DNA of 64,000 nt from JACVRX01 sp046726315 (lineage in GTDB: Bacteria > Actinomycetota > Actinomycetes > Jiangellales > Jiangellaceae). This document shows positions 17,960-26,196 of this stretch, piece after piece. The translations under genes and the position numbers were made by a program. Below the pieces are notes generated by a model. The model saw only the letters and a program-made list of their open reading frames with translations. It did no database searches and was not told the origin of the DNA. Within the stretch, counting starts at the first letter, position 1. Each line of letters begins with the position of its first letter. The stretch spans positions 35,775 through 99,774 of the forward strand of contig JBKPAG010000015.1 of NCBI GenBank assembly GCA_046726315.1, in the 5' to 3' direction.

Positions 17960-19742
17960 CCCGCGTCGTGGACGAATGATCTGCTCGGAGGTACCACTTG
18001 ATGCCGCGGGTCAGTCCTGCAGTTTCCACGCCGTCGCCGTCGTAGTCGGCCACCAGGGGTGAGTCCTCCGCCCAGCCAAACCCGAACGACCACCGGGCAA
18101 TGGGCCTGGTCATCGATGTCGCGATATACCAGCGAGCGCCACGGACAACCGCAGGGCGGGCGGTGCCATCGCCCAGCCAGTCACCAACCATGGGCACGTC
18201 GCCAGCGCGGCCATAAGAGAAGCTCCATTGCGCTGGACCTCCCAAACCGTTCCGCACGTGCCACGTGTTTCCCCGGACGACGGCGATGCCGATGCCGGAA
18301 CTGCCCGGCCAACGGCCGGCTACCGGGATGTCACCGGGATGTCCGTACCCGAACACGCGCCATGCCGCCCCGGCGGAGGCTTCGTTGCGGACATGCCACT
18401 CGCCGGCTCGGAAGATTCCCGGCTCGTCCCGTCCGTCGTTGTCGAAGTCCGCCACGACTGGTCGATCGCCCGCCCGACCGAACCCGAACCGAATGACGGT
18501 GCTACCACCGATCAGGAACGCCCAGCGCCCGTCCTGGAACCATCCCAGGTCGGTGACACCGTCGCCGTCGACGTCACCGGTCACCGGGACCGCGAAATCG
18601 CCGCCGATCTGCGATCGCGCGATCTGTCCGGCCCGGTCGCGGATCAACGGGATTTTGGCATAGAGGTACTGGCCCGGACAGGCGGTCGATGCGGCGTCCC
18701 GATGTCCACCGATGACCGGCCGCCACGTGCCGTCGAGCGCCTGTGTCATGCCCTCGGGGTCGCGGCCATAACGAGCCAGCTTCCACCCCATCAGTGCGGC
18801 GATCGACTCAATGACGGACGCCGACGGTGACACCAGCTCGAAATTTCCGATCGCTGACACGGCGAACGTGTTGGTGTTGAAGCCAAGGGTGTGCGCACCG
18901 ATCACCGGCTGGTCGATGCCTCCATAGCGGCCTTCCCACAGCCGGCCGAAACGATCGACCAGGAAGTTGTACCCGATGTCCGACCAGCCGCGACTGATCA
19001 CGTGGTATGCGTAGATACTTCGGATGATCCCGGGGACCTCGGCCGAGCTGTAGTCGTTGGCGTTGACCGTGTGGTGGACCCACCCGGCGTAGATGGTGCT
19101 GGCGTACTGCGGAGGGCTGGTTCGCAGGCTCTCGTCCGCGCCCCACTCTGCTCGCGAGTGAATTGTCGGCTGGGGCACGACAGTCGCGTCCAGTGCGGCT
19201 GCCCCGACATCTGTCGCGTCTTCGCTCAGCGCACCGGTGACCTCGGCATCAGCTGCGTTCTGACCCGGGTCCACGAGTTCCAGGCGGAGGTCACGCACCC
19301 GTGCGGCATGGCCCACCCGGACCTGGATGGCATCGGCATCTCCGACAACCAGCGGCTCGGTACCGGGTCGCGCGGCTTCGGCTTCGGTGGTGTGCCGGTC
19401 AGGGCCGTGAGCTGTGTCCGCGTCGAGCGGTGTCCACTCTCCCCAAGTGCTTCCGGTTCGAGCGCGCACCGTCACAGTTGGCGGTTGCGCTGCCGAGGAC
19501 CACGTCACCCCGATCAGACTGGCTCCCTCGAGCGCCAGCTCTCTGGTCACGACTGAGCCGTCCGCCGCTGAACCGGTCGACTCGGCCGCTGTCAGTTGGA
19601 CTGGCACGCTCCGGACCTGCGGTGCAACGGGCTCCGCTGCCACGGCAGGAGGCGGCCCGGAAGCCCCGACGATGAAGGGAACGACCAGCAGCAATGGCCC
19701 GGCAACCAGCATCGGTCGGCATGCGGCAGGGGATCGTCGCAC
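17934..19742 (-). CDS. secreted N-acetylmuramoyl-L-alanine amidase (PGRP type) with C-terminal repeats
   Basis: 602 aa with a GTG start preceded by GGGAG. Signal peptide about residues 1-36. The amidase_2/PGRP domain covers about 195-380: IHSRAEWGADESLR, GWVHHTVNAND, YNFLVDRFGRLWEGRYGG and GHRDAASTACPGQYLY provide the His, Tyr, His and Cys of the zinc site. The C-terminal third has five FG-GAP/VCBS-like units (GDVDGDGVTDLGWF, ADFDNDGRDEPGIF, GDWLGDGTARPAVV, ADYDGDGVETAGLT and one with a degenerate calcium loop). It cleaves or binds peptidoglycan outside the cell. Last gene of the long minus-strand glycan run, 36 bases after the glycosyltransferase gene. Confidence 0.9.
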   Translation of the reverse strand: MRRSPAACRPMLVAGPLLLVVPFIVGASGPPPAVAAEPVAPQVRSVPVQLTAAESTGSAADGSVVTRELALEGASLIGVTWSSAAQPPTVTVRARTGSTWGEWTPLDADTAHGPDRHTTEAEAARPGTEPLVVGDADAIQVRVGHAARVRDLRLELVDPGQNAADAEVTGALSEDATDVGAAALDATVVPQPTIHSRAEWGADESLRTSPPQYASTIYAGWVHHTVNANDYSSAEVPGIIRSIYAYHVISRGWSDIGYNFLVDRFGRLWEGRYGGIDQPVIGAHTLGFNTNTFAVSAIGNFELVSPSASVIESIAALMGWKLARYGRDPEGMTQALDGTWRPVIGGHRDAASTACPGQYLYAKIPLIRDRAGQIARSQIGGDFAVPVTGDVDGDGVTDLGWFQDGRWAFLIGGSTVIRFGFGRAGDRPVVADFDNDGRDEPGIFRAGEWHVRNEASAGAAWRVFGYGHPGDIPVAGRWPGSSGIGIAVVRGNTWHVRNGLGGPAQWSFSYGRAGDVPMVGDWLGDGTARPAVVRGARWYIATSMTRPIARWSFGFGWAEDSPLVADYDGDGVETAGLTRGIKWYLRADHSSTTRVTVVDFAG

Positions 19743-19777
19743 GTTACGGCTCCCTCTATTTGAACGACGCCGCTCAA

Positions 19778-21778
19778 CTACGACACATCGGTAACTTCAG
19801 CCACAGTAGCTTCACGTACCGGGCTTGAAGCTGCATTGCTCGGCTCAGACGACCGCCCGAACAGCGGCACGACGGCATCGGCGAAGTCGTGCGCCATCGC
19901 ACTCGGCGGGTACTTGCGCGCCGCCGCGTGGGCCGCTCGCCGGGCCTCGGGGCGTCCCACGAGCCGGCCCACCGCCGTCTCCAGCGCGCTCCGCAGGTCG
20001 GCTGCCGATCCCGGTGTGAACGCTTCCGAGTACGCGGGGTCCAGGAGATCCGCCATCTCTCCATCGCGCGCACCGACCACCGGCAGGTCGAACGACAGCG
20101 CAAGCTGGAACGACCCGGAGTTGAGGGCCGATACGTACGGCAATACCGCCAGATCGGCGGCGCGGTACCAGATCTGTACGTCCGATTCAGGGGTGCGAGC
20201 AAAGTGAGCTACGACTCGCGAATGTTTCTCACACCGATCCCGCCAGCCGGCGATTGCGGGATCCCGGGAGGGCCTGCCTACGACGAGCAAGCGTAGCCGC
20301 GGGTCCACGCGGCTCAGCTCGTCGAACACATCGAGTAGCAGGTTCAGGCCCTTATAGGGGCGGATGGACCCGAGCATGAGGAGAACGATCTCGTGGTCGC
20401 GCAGCTGGAGCTTGCGCCGGGCTTCGTCCCGGCTCACGACAGCCGGGTATACGCCGACGTAGCTCGAGTGCGGTATGACGACCGTGCGGTCCGCGGCCAA
20501 CTCGTAGAGCGGCGCGACGATGCGCAGCGTGTTCGCGCCCATCACGTGGATCAGGTCGGCCTGGGCCGCCAGAAACCTGCACAGCTGGATCTCAGCCGTG
20601 CGGTTGGGGCACTCGTGCGGCAGCACGTTGTGGATCGTCCACACCAGTCGGCCACCCCGATCACGGAACTCGCTGAATCGCTGCCGAAATCGTCTGAGCG
20701 CGAGTTCGGCCCCGAACGGACCGGGTTGGGACTGCAGCAGAGGCGAAGTCCAGTGCAGGTGAAAGAGGTAGTGGTCGAGGCGACCGCCAGGGTCACGGGG
20801 AACCATCACGTTGGCGGCGTTCACGGGAACGACGGCCACACCGTGCGCCGGAAGGTCCGCATAGAGCATCGTCTGGTAGGGGTTGCCCTGCCGGTAGTCA
20901 GGGAAGAAACCAAGGGTCGCCCGGCGCGCAGCCGACCGCGGGTCGGATGTCTTTGCGAGCAGCGGCTCCATCTGGGTGAGGAACGCGCTCGCCCGTCGCT
21001 CCCAGGAGTGCTCCGCCCTCACCATGGCGCCCAACCGCTCAGCAGTCGCCGTCGTGGTAACCGGATCGGCCCGCAATTCGCCCGCCACGCGATCGATCTC
21101 CGGCGGCGACGTGCAGGCCGGCACCCCGTGTAAACCGAGCTCGGCGAGCTCAGGTCCGTGAGTTGTGACGGGCATGGCGCCACACGCCAGGCTCTCCAAA
21201 ATCCGGCTGGTCGGCATGCCAAACGGCGGCCCGGCCGAGTTGACTCGGTCGACGACGACAAGGGCATTCCGATAGAGGTCGGGCAGCGTGAAGTAGCCGG
21301 CGTTGTCGACCTCGTGGAGAGTGACCACGGTGTCCGAGGCGCGGCGGGCTGGCGGCCGGAACAGGCCCGTATCGACGCCGACCTGGAGCAGCCCAACCGG
21401 TGCGCCGAATACCTCCTCCAGGCGGTCGGCTGGTCCGCGTGAAGTCGTCAACACAGCATCGAAGGAGGACTGCTGCAGGACCTTGGACCAGGCATCGATC
21501 TGGTTGCAGATCCAGGCAACGACCGGCGTACGCCGTGGAACGCCTGCCGGGTCGAATTCAGGTGACAGGCTGACCACGAGGCCCGCAGCGGGCAGTCGGG
21601 ACCAACGCTCACGATCCACGATCGCAACGCCGTGACCCCGATCGGCGAGCGCACGGCCTAACCCTGCCGCTGCGCGGGCGTCGCTGCGGCCGGACTCCAG
21701 GTCGTTGCTTTGGACGCAGAAGACGATCTGTCCGCTCGCTGCCGCCGGCGCACCAACCACACCGCCGTCGGGCGGCAC
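19778..21778 (-). CDS. two-domain glycosyltransferase (GT4-like, tandem)
   Basis: 666 aa. The first half (about residues 15-270) is a degenerate GT-B fold ending in a CgeB/GT4-like MPTSRILESLACGAMPVTTH segment. The second half (about 285-640) is a fuller GT4 enzyme: LGFFPDYRQGNPYQTMLYAD, LVWTIHNVLPHEC, VIPHSSYVGVYP, MLGSIRPYKGLNLLLDVFDE, and the sugar-nucleotide site LPYVSALNSGSFQLALSFDLPVV, where the expected E-x7-E region reads SALNSGS. The GTG start directly abuts the stop of the upstream methyltransferase gene, so the two are coupled. Substrate unknown; cytoplasmic, acting on a lipid-linked glycan. Confidence 0.85.
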   Translation of the reverse strand: MPPDGGVVGAPAAASGQIVFCVQSNDLESGRSDARAAAGLGRALADRGHGVAIVDRERWSRLPAAGLVVSLSPEFDPAGVPRRTPVVAWICNQIDAWSKVLQQSSFDAVLTTSRGPADRLEEVFGAPVGLLQVGVDTGLFRPPARRASDTVVTLHEVDNAGYFTLPDLYRNALVVVDRVNSAGPPFGMPTSRILESLACGAMPVTTHGPELAELGLHGVPACTSPPEIDRVAGELRADPVTTTATAERLGAMVRAEHSWERRASAFLTQMEPLLAKTSDPRSAARRATLGFFPDYRQGNPYQTMLYADLPAHGVAVVPVNAANVMVPRDPGGRLDHYLFHLHWTSPLLQSQPGPFGAELALRRFRQRFSEFRDRGGRLVWTIHNVLPHECPNRTAEIQLCRFLAAQADLIHVMGANTLRIVAPLYELAADRTVVIPHSSYVGVYPAVVSRDEARRKLQLRDHEIVLLMLGSIRPYKGLNLLLDVFDELSRVDPRLRLLVVGRPSRDPAIAGWRDRCEKHSRVVAHFARTPESDVQIWYRAADLAVLPYVSALNSGSFQLALSFDLPVVGARDGEMADLLDPAYSEAFTPGSAADLRSALETAVGRLVGRPEARRAAHAAARKYPPSAMAHDFADAVVPLFGRSSEPSNAASSPVREATVAEVTDVS

Positions 21779-22831
21779 TCAGCGCCCTCCTCGTACTCGC
21801 CGTTGACGAAGTCCGAGCGGTGCGACAACCACGCGGACAGCTCTGGCCAGCGTTTGCGAGTAACGGTACGACCTGCTTCGCCGGATGGTCGCGAGCTCCC
21901 GATCCGCGGTCCATTTCGCCTCGCTGGTCGCGGCCAGCTGTCCCCGCAATCCCTCCAATTGATCGTGCAGCCCCGCCAGTTGATAGTGCAGCCGCGCTTT
22001 CTCCTCGCGCAACGCCGACCGCTCGTCGGTCACCAGGCTGAGCTTCTGCTGCAGCTGCTCGAGCTCATCGGCTCCGCGGCCGATGTCGTCGTGGAAGGCT
22101 GCTCGCTCTTCCTCCAGCAGGGCGCTGATCTGATCTCTCACCGTCTCGGCCTTGGCGAGCCGCTCCATCGCGTCGTCCACCCGCCTGCGGAGGAGCGCCA
22201 GCTGTGCACCAGCGGCCGAGGGATAGGCTAGCAAGACGTATTCGTACGTCTGCGCCTCGTCATTCCCAGTCATCGTCGGCTGTTCAGCCGTCGGGTGATG
22301 AGTGCGGTGTGTCTCGCCCACCACGTAGCCGGCAGCCTCGAGAAGACGGCTCATGCTGCCCACGGTGTACCAGCGGACGCGCATGGCGTCGCCGGACAAC
22401 AACTCGTTCGCGACGGCCGCGTGGGCGACGTTGGCGAAGCTGATCAGCAGCTTGCCGTCGTCGGCCAGCAGTCGCTGTTCTCGCAGGTCGCGAAGCACCC
22501 GTGCCGGGTCGCGCAGATGCTCGAGCAGGTCAGCGACGATCACCACGTCGTACGTTCTTCCGTCCAGCGCGGAGTACCAGCCCGCCACTTCGGGATCGGC
22601 GACAAAGAACTCAGGACCGTTCGTCGCCTCGGGACCAACCGCGCCCAGATCCGCCACCACCCGGGTCACTTTCATGTCGTCCAGCGCCGACAGGGCGCCG
22701 GGAACCCCGTCGGCGCCACTTCCCAGGTGCAGGACGGGGCCTCGACCCGCTCGAGCCATCCGATAAAGGATGGCGGCGGTGTCGTTCAGCGCGTCTGGGT
22801 CGAAACCGAAGTCGTTCTCCGGACGGGTCAC
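21779..22831 (-). CDS. SAM-dependent methyltransferase with C-terminal coiled coil
   Basis: 350 aa with a GTG start. Residues about 20-200 form a class I methyltransferase: VLHLGSGADGVPGAL (motif I) and YDVVIVADLLEHLRDPARVL. Residues about 210-320 are a long heptad-rich coiled coil (RVDDAMERLAKAETVRDQIS, ELEQLQQKLSLV, ALREEKARLHYQLAGLHDQL). The last 30 residues are basic and amphipathic (SRSYRYSQTLARAVRVVVAP), a tail seen on glycan enzymes that sit at the membrane. The arrangement recalls WbdD chain terminators, but no kinase domain is seen. It precedes the tandem glycosyltransferase directly. Confidence 0.85.
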   Translation of the reverse strand: MTRPENDFGFDPDALNDTAAILYRMARAGRGPVLHLGSGADGVPGALSALDDMKVTRVVADLGAVGPEATNGPEFFVADPEVAGWYSALDGRTYDVVIVADLLEHLRDPARVLRDLREQRLLADDGKLLISFANVAHAAVANELLSGDAMRVRWYTVGSMSRLLEAAGYVVGETHRTHHPTAEQPTMTGNDEAQTYEYVLLAYPSAAGAQLALLRRRVDDAMERLAKAETVRDQISALLEEERAAFHDDIGRGADELEQLQQKLSLVTDERSALREEKARLHYQLAGLHDQLEGLRGQLAATSEAKWTADRELATIRRSRSYRYSQTLARAVRVVVAPLGLRQRRVRGGR

Positions 22832-22920
22832 CGGTCCTCCACGGCTTCTCTGCTGGCGCGGGCCGTCCTACCGGGCGGTACGGCAGCATATCTGGCCCGC
22901 GGTGAGCCCCCAACGTTTGA

Positions 22921-23790
22921 TCACGGAGGCATGCTCACTGCAGCATCCTCCAGTCGGGCAACGGCTGCCCGGTAGAGCTTGTCCATTTCGGCGATCTCGT
23001 CGGCGCCGCGGTTGATGCGCCAGCGTCCGATTCTGGCGCCCGCGCTGGTCACCGACTCGTCGAAAAATGCCCGCATGCCGGGGTCGTCGCCGACCTCGAG
23101 AAAGTCGCACAGTCGTTGAAAGGCGACCTCGCGCTGGCCGCCGACAAACGCCTCGATCCGCAGGCGCAGGACCCGCCAGGTCGGCGTGTTCGCCTCCGCC
23201 CGGCCGATCGCGATCATCTTGTCCGCCCACCAGTCCATCGCGCCAGCGAAGTCATTCGGTCCCCAGGTCCGAGGAACGACGGACGTCGCCACGTCTCGCC
23301 CGTCGCGGATCATGTGCACGAACCGCGCGTCCGGCAGGACCTGCGCCAGAAAGGACATGGCCCGGGCCGCTGGGGGCGTCATCTCTACCCAGGACGGCTT
23401 TCCGGATCGCTCGGCCACCGGGTCGAGCAGGTCATGAATCAACCGGGCCGCAGCCATCCGCGGGTCCGTCCGGAAGCCCGCTTGCAGCCGCGCGAGGGCT
23501 TCTTCGAACGCGTCCTTCTCCACGAAGCTGTGCAGGCCCCGGGGATTACCCCGTGCGCCAGGCTCGCGCCAATACCAGCGCGTCTTCATCGAGTCGACGA
23601 ACTGCTCGACGGTCACCCGACCCCTGAGCAGGTCGGGCAACCCACCGGACTCGGCGTGAAACCGAACTTCGCTCGGGATCAGCTCGTAGGTCGCGCCATG
23701 GCCGATCAGTTGGCCGGCAATCGTGGTGCCGCTGCGGCCTGTCCCACCGACGAAGACCGGGCCAGGGGCGTGCACGCGATCTACCGTCAC
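22921..23790 (-). CDS. sulfotransferase family protein
   Basis: 289 aa from GTG 23790, which overlaps the stop of the upstream methyltransferase (GTGA). The PAPS 5'-phosphosulfate loop is GPVFVGGTGRSGTTIAGQLI at the N-terminus, and the 3'-phosphate region FVHMIRDGRDVATSVVPRTW is conserved. WWADKMIAIGRA and LRLRIEAFVGGQREVAFQRL are typical of bacterial Sulfotransfer_3-like proteins. The frame is open for 550 bases further upstream, but that part is the antisense frame of the methyltransferase. Predicted to sulfate the glycan made by this cluster; substrate not known. Confidence 0.88.
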   Translation of the reverse strand: MTVDRVHAPGPVFVGGTGRSGTTIAGQLIGHGATYELIPSEVRFHAESGGLPDLLRGRVTVEQFVDSMKTRWYWREPGARGNPRGLHSFVEKDAFEEALARLQAGFRTDPRMAAARLIHDLLDPVAERSGKPSWVEMTPPAARAMSFLAQVLPDARFVHMIRDGRDVATSVVPRTWGPNDFAGAMDWWADKMIAIGRAEANTPTWRVLRLRIEAFVGGQREVAFQRLCDFLEVGDDPGMRAFFDESVTSAGARIGRWRINRGADEIAEMDKLYRAAVARLEDAAVSMPP

Positions 23791-24500
23791 GAACGTGCAA
23801 CCTTTTGCACCGAGGGCTGTCGGCGCAACCGACGAGCCGACCTGATCGCCCGCAGCCAAAGCTCGCGCCCACGCCGGGGACCAGACCGGGCAGCATATCC
23901 GCCCGGCAGTGCCAAGAAGAAGGTGCGATCCGGCTTGACCCACGGCTCGGCGGTCAGCACCACCGGATACCCGCAGTCGTCGAGAATCCGGTGGAACGAG
24001 TCCGGCGTCGGCCAGAACGAGCGCGGGTTTCCCCAGGATGAGGTCAGAACTCCCGGCTCGCGGTACCACGATCCCTCGTAGTCCCCCACGAGCTCCCGCT
24101 TTGACAGGCGGTGCGTGCTCAACCCGTTGTCGATGTGGGTGTCGATGATCATCGGCGTGCCCGAGGCCCGCCGCAGCAGCGACAACTGGTCCTCCGGGGC
24201 GAGGTGATAGAACAACCCCAGACAGGCGATCACGTCGAAGCCGCTCAGGTCGACATGGCGGACGTCCGCTACCTTCCATCGGACCGCTGGGTGCTCCGGA
24301 AAACGGTCCGGACGAGCGTCCACTGCGGTCACGTCCCAACCGGCCTCCGCGGCTCGCACGGAGAACGCCCCGTGCCCGGCGCCCAAGTCGACCAGCCGCC
24401 CCGGCACGAACAAGCCCAGGATCTGGTCGAACAGCTGATATCGACGCGACATCACCGACATTCGCCTCGGCGACGCGGCCTTCAGGTTTGGATCCGTCAT
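23787..24500 (-). CDS. class I SAM-dependent methyltransferase
   Basis: 237 aa from ATG 24500 (alternatives at 24509 and 24542). Motif I is RLVDLGAGHGAFSVRAAEAG followed by VTAVDARPDR; the post-II region is FDVIACLGLFYHLAPEDQLS. The C-terminal part PEPWVKPDRTFFLALPGG-like (actual: AEPWVKPDRTFFLALPGG) and GNPRSFWPTPDSFHRILDD are shared by methyltransferases in polysaccharide loci. Translationally coupled to the sulfotransferase. It probably methylates a sugar or the end of a chain; the acceptor is unknown. Confidence 0.85.
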   Translation of the reverse strand: MTDPNLKAASPRRMSVMSRRYQLFDQILGLFVPGRLVDLGAGHGAFSVRAAEAGWDVTAVDARPDRFPEHPAVRWKVADVRHVDLSGFDVIACLGLFYHLAPEDQLSLLRRASGTPMIIDTHIDNGLSTHRLSKRELVGDYEGSWYREPGVLTSSWGNPRSFWPTPDSFHRILDDCGYPVVLTAEPWVKPDRTFFLALPGGYAARSGPRRGRELWLRAIRSARRLRRQPSVQKVARS

Positions 24501-24585
24501 GGCTTCCATCTCGAGCTCTGGAGTCCTACCCGGGAACACCATAGCGATCGGGCCGGCCCGTCTTTTCCTCCGCTTCGGCCGGTGG

Positions 24586-26196
24586 CTATGTCTGACGCGC
24601 CCCCGGCGTCCGGTGCCCGAGGCGCAGCGCATAGCGCTTTCCGGCACGAATGTACCGGCGCACTTTACGGAGACGGGCGCGAGCCGCCGCGCGTGCGCGC
24701 GATACGCCACGCAAATAAATAGCTCCGGCCTGTTCGACCCGCGGCGTCAAGGTTGCGTCGTACACCATCCCGGTTCGGTTGACTCGCGGCTGGGCCGGCG
24801 TCGCCTCGACCGACCCGGTCGGCAGGACGGCATCGTCGAACAGCTGTTCCGCGGCCATAGCTGGGTCCCGATCCGACGCGGCCGCGCGGCGAGCGCGGTG
24901 CAGTGCTGCTGTCCTCCATAGCCGGAGCTCGCCAGCCGGAATCGGCGCGCGGATCAGGCCGAGCCGATCTCGTTCCAATCGGTCGACCACCGCTCCGATT
25001 GCGCCCCTCCCCAGCACCACGCCGGCCGGCATGAATGCGGTGTACGGGCTGGGAAAGCCGGTGTCGACAAGGGCACCACCAGCCAGCAGAACCCGCGGAT
25101 CGTGACCGAAGTAGTCGGCCAGCAGCTGCTCGGTTTCCGGCTCGATGTCTCCATGAAGCGTCACCGCGAGGTCGTACAAGTCCTGGGCGAGCAGAGAGTC
25201 GACCGTCACCACGAGGCGCTCATAAGACGACCCATCGGCGTCCACCAACACCCGAATTGCGGGCACCGCCCAGACCCGACCGCGAACGGGCGGCCGGAAG
25301 ATCCGGTGCGGCAGCTGGTTGGCGGCCAACCCCGCCCGCAGCCGCTTGATCTCCTCCCCTCGCGCCGCGAAGGCTCGCACGCCCTGATGGACGCTGCGCG
25401 CCTGCGGCTCGGGAACCACCACAGCACCGGCGGTGACGGCCCGATAGCCGAACTCCGTGTCCACGATGCCCCTGCGGTCGAACGCGCCGAACCCGCCACA
25501 CTCGTGGTACAGCCGTCGCGGAACCGACACCGACGCCCCGACAACCGCCGTGAACAGGTCCCCACCGGCGCGAGTCAGCCCGCCAGTCTTGTTGATGTAG
25601 CGATCGAGCCAGGTGTGGTTGACGTGCTCCCGACCGGATAGCAACTCCTCGAGTGACCCTTTGCGTACAGCGTCGCGAACCTGCAACGGGTCGATCCCAT
25701 CGACGTCGACGAACTCCTTGGCGCCGAGAACGACCGCGTCCGCCAGGACGTGATGCCAGCGCAGGTGAGCTTCCACGTGATGCCGGTCGGCAATCATGTC
25801 GGCGTCGAGGAAGAGCAGCACCTCGCCCTCGGCCAGCACGGCACCAGCCGCACGGGCTCGACCGGAGCCATGGACCCCGGCGTCACCCAGCCGCAGTAGT
25901 TCGGTGCTCTCTGGGCGAAGCTCCGGAAGTCGAAGTGGTGGGTGTGAGGCATCGTCGACCAGGATGACGTCGAGCAGGTACCCCGGATATGACTGCTCGG
26001 AGAGCGCGGCGAGCGTGCGGTCGAGCTCGGCCTGGCAGTCGCGAGCGGGAACGACGACGCTCACCCGTACGTTCGCCGCTAGCTCCCCGATCTTCGCCGG
26101 TACGACCCGCGTCCACTCATTCCTCGGCACGTACTCCACGCTGGGCGGCACGATGGGCACGGTACCCGTGCCGTGCTCAGGACCCGGTCGGAGCAT
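24586..26196 (-). CDS. GT2 glycosyltransferase
   Basis: 536 aa. The GT2 domain covers about residues 40-290: VRVSVVVPARDCQAELDRTL, VILVDDASHPP, the DxD motif LFLDADMIAD, and FGAFDRRGIVDTEFGYRAV as the acceptor loop (ED replaced by DTEF). The C-terminal half has a second Rossmann-like stretch (RVLVDADGSSYERLVVTVDS) without a clear donor site. No membrane helices; a basic tail. Its start overlaps the end of the upstream 1,040-aa glycosyltransferase gene by 20 bases, so both belong to one operon. Confidence 0.85.
   Translation of the reverse strand: MLRPGPEHGTGTVPIVPPSVEYVPRNEWTRVVPAKIGELAANVRVSVVVPARDCQAELDRTLAALSEQSYPGYLLDVILVDDASHPPLRLPELRPESTELLRLGDAGVHGSGRARAAGAVLAEGEVLLFLDADMIADRHHVEAHLRWHHVLADAVVLGAKEFVDVDGIDPLQVRDAVRKGSLEELLSGREHVNHTWLDRYINKTGGLTRAGGDLFTAVVGASVSVPRRLYHECGGFGAFDRRGIVDTEFGYRAVTAGAVVVPEPQARSVHQGVRAFAARGEEIKRLRAGLAANQLPHRIFRPPVRGRVWAVPAIRVLVDADGSSYERLVVTVDSLLAQDLYDLAVTLHGDIEPETEQLLADYFGHDPRVLLAGGALVDTGFPSPYTAFMPAGVVLGRGAIGAVVDRLERDRLGLIRAPIPAGELRLWRTAALHRARRAAASDRDPAMAAEQLFDDAVLPTGSVEATPAQPRVNRTGMVYDATLTPRVEQAGAIYLRGVSRARAAARARLRKVRRYIRAGKRYALRLGHRTPGARQT

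Noticed and set aside
23791..24339. N-terminal extension of the sulfotransferase frame
   Set aside because: This stretch overlaps the methyltransferase gene in another frame and lacks domain similarity; GTG 23790 gives the normal sulfotransferase start.
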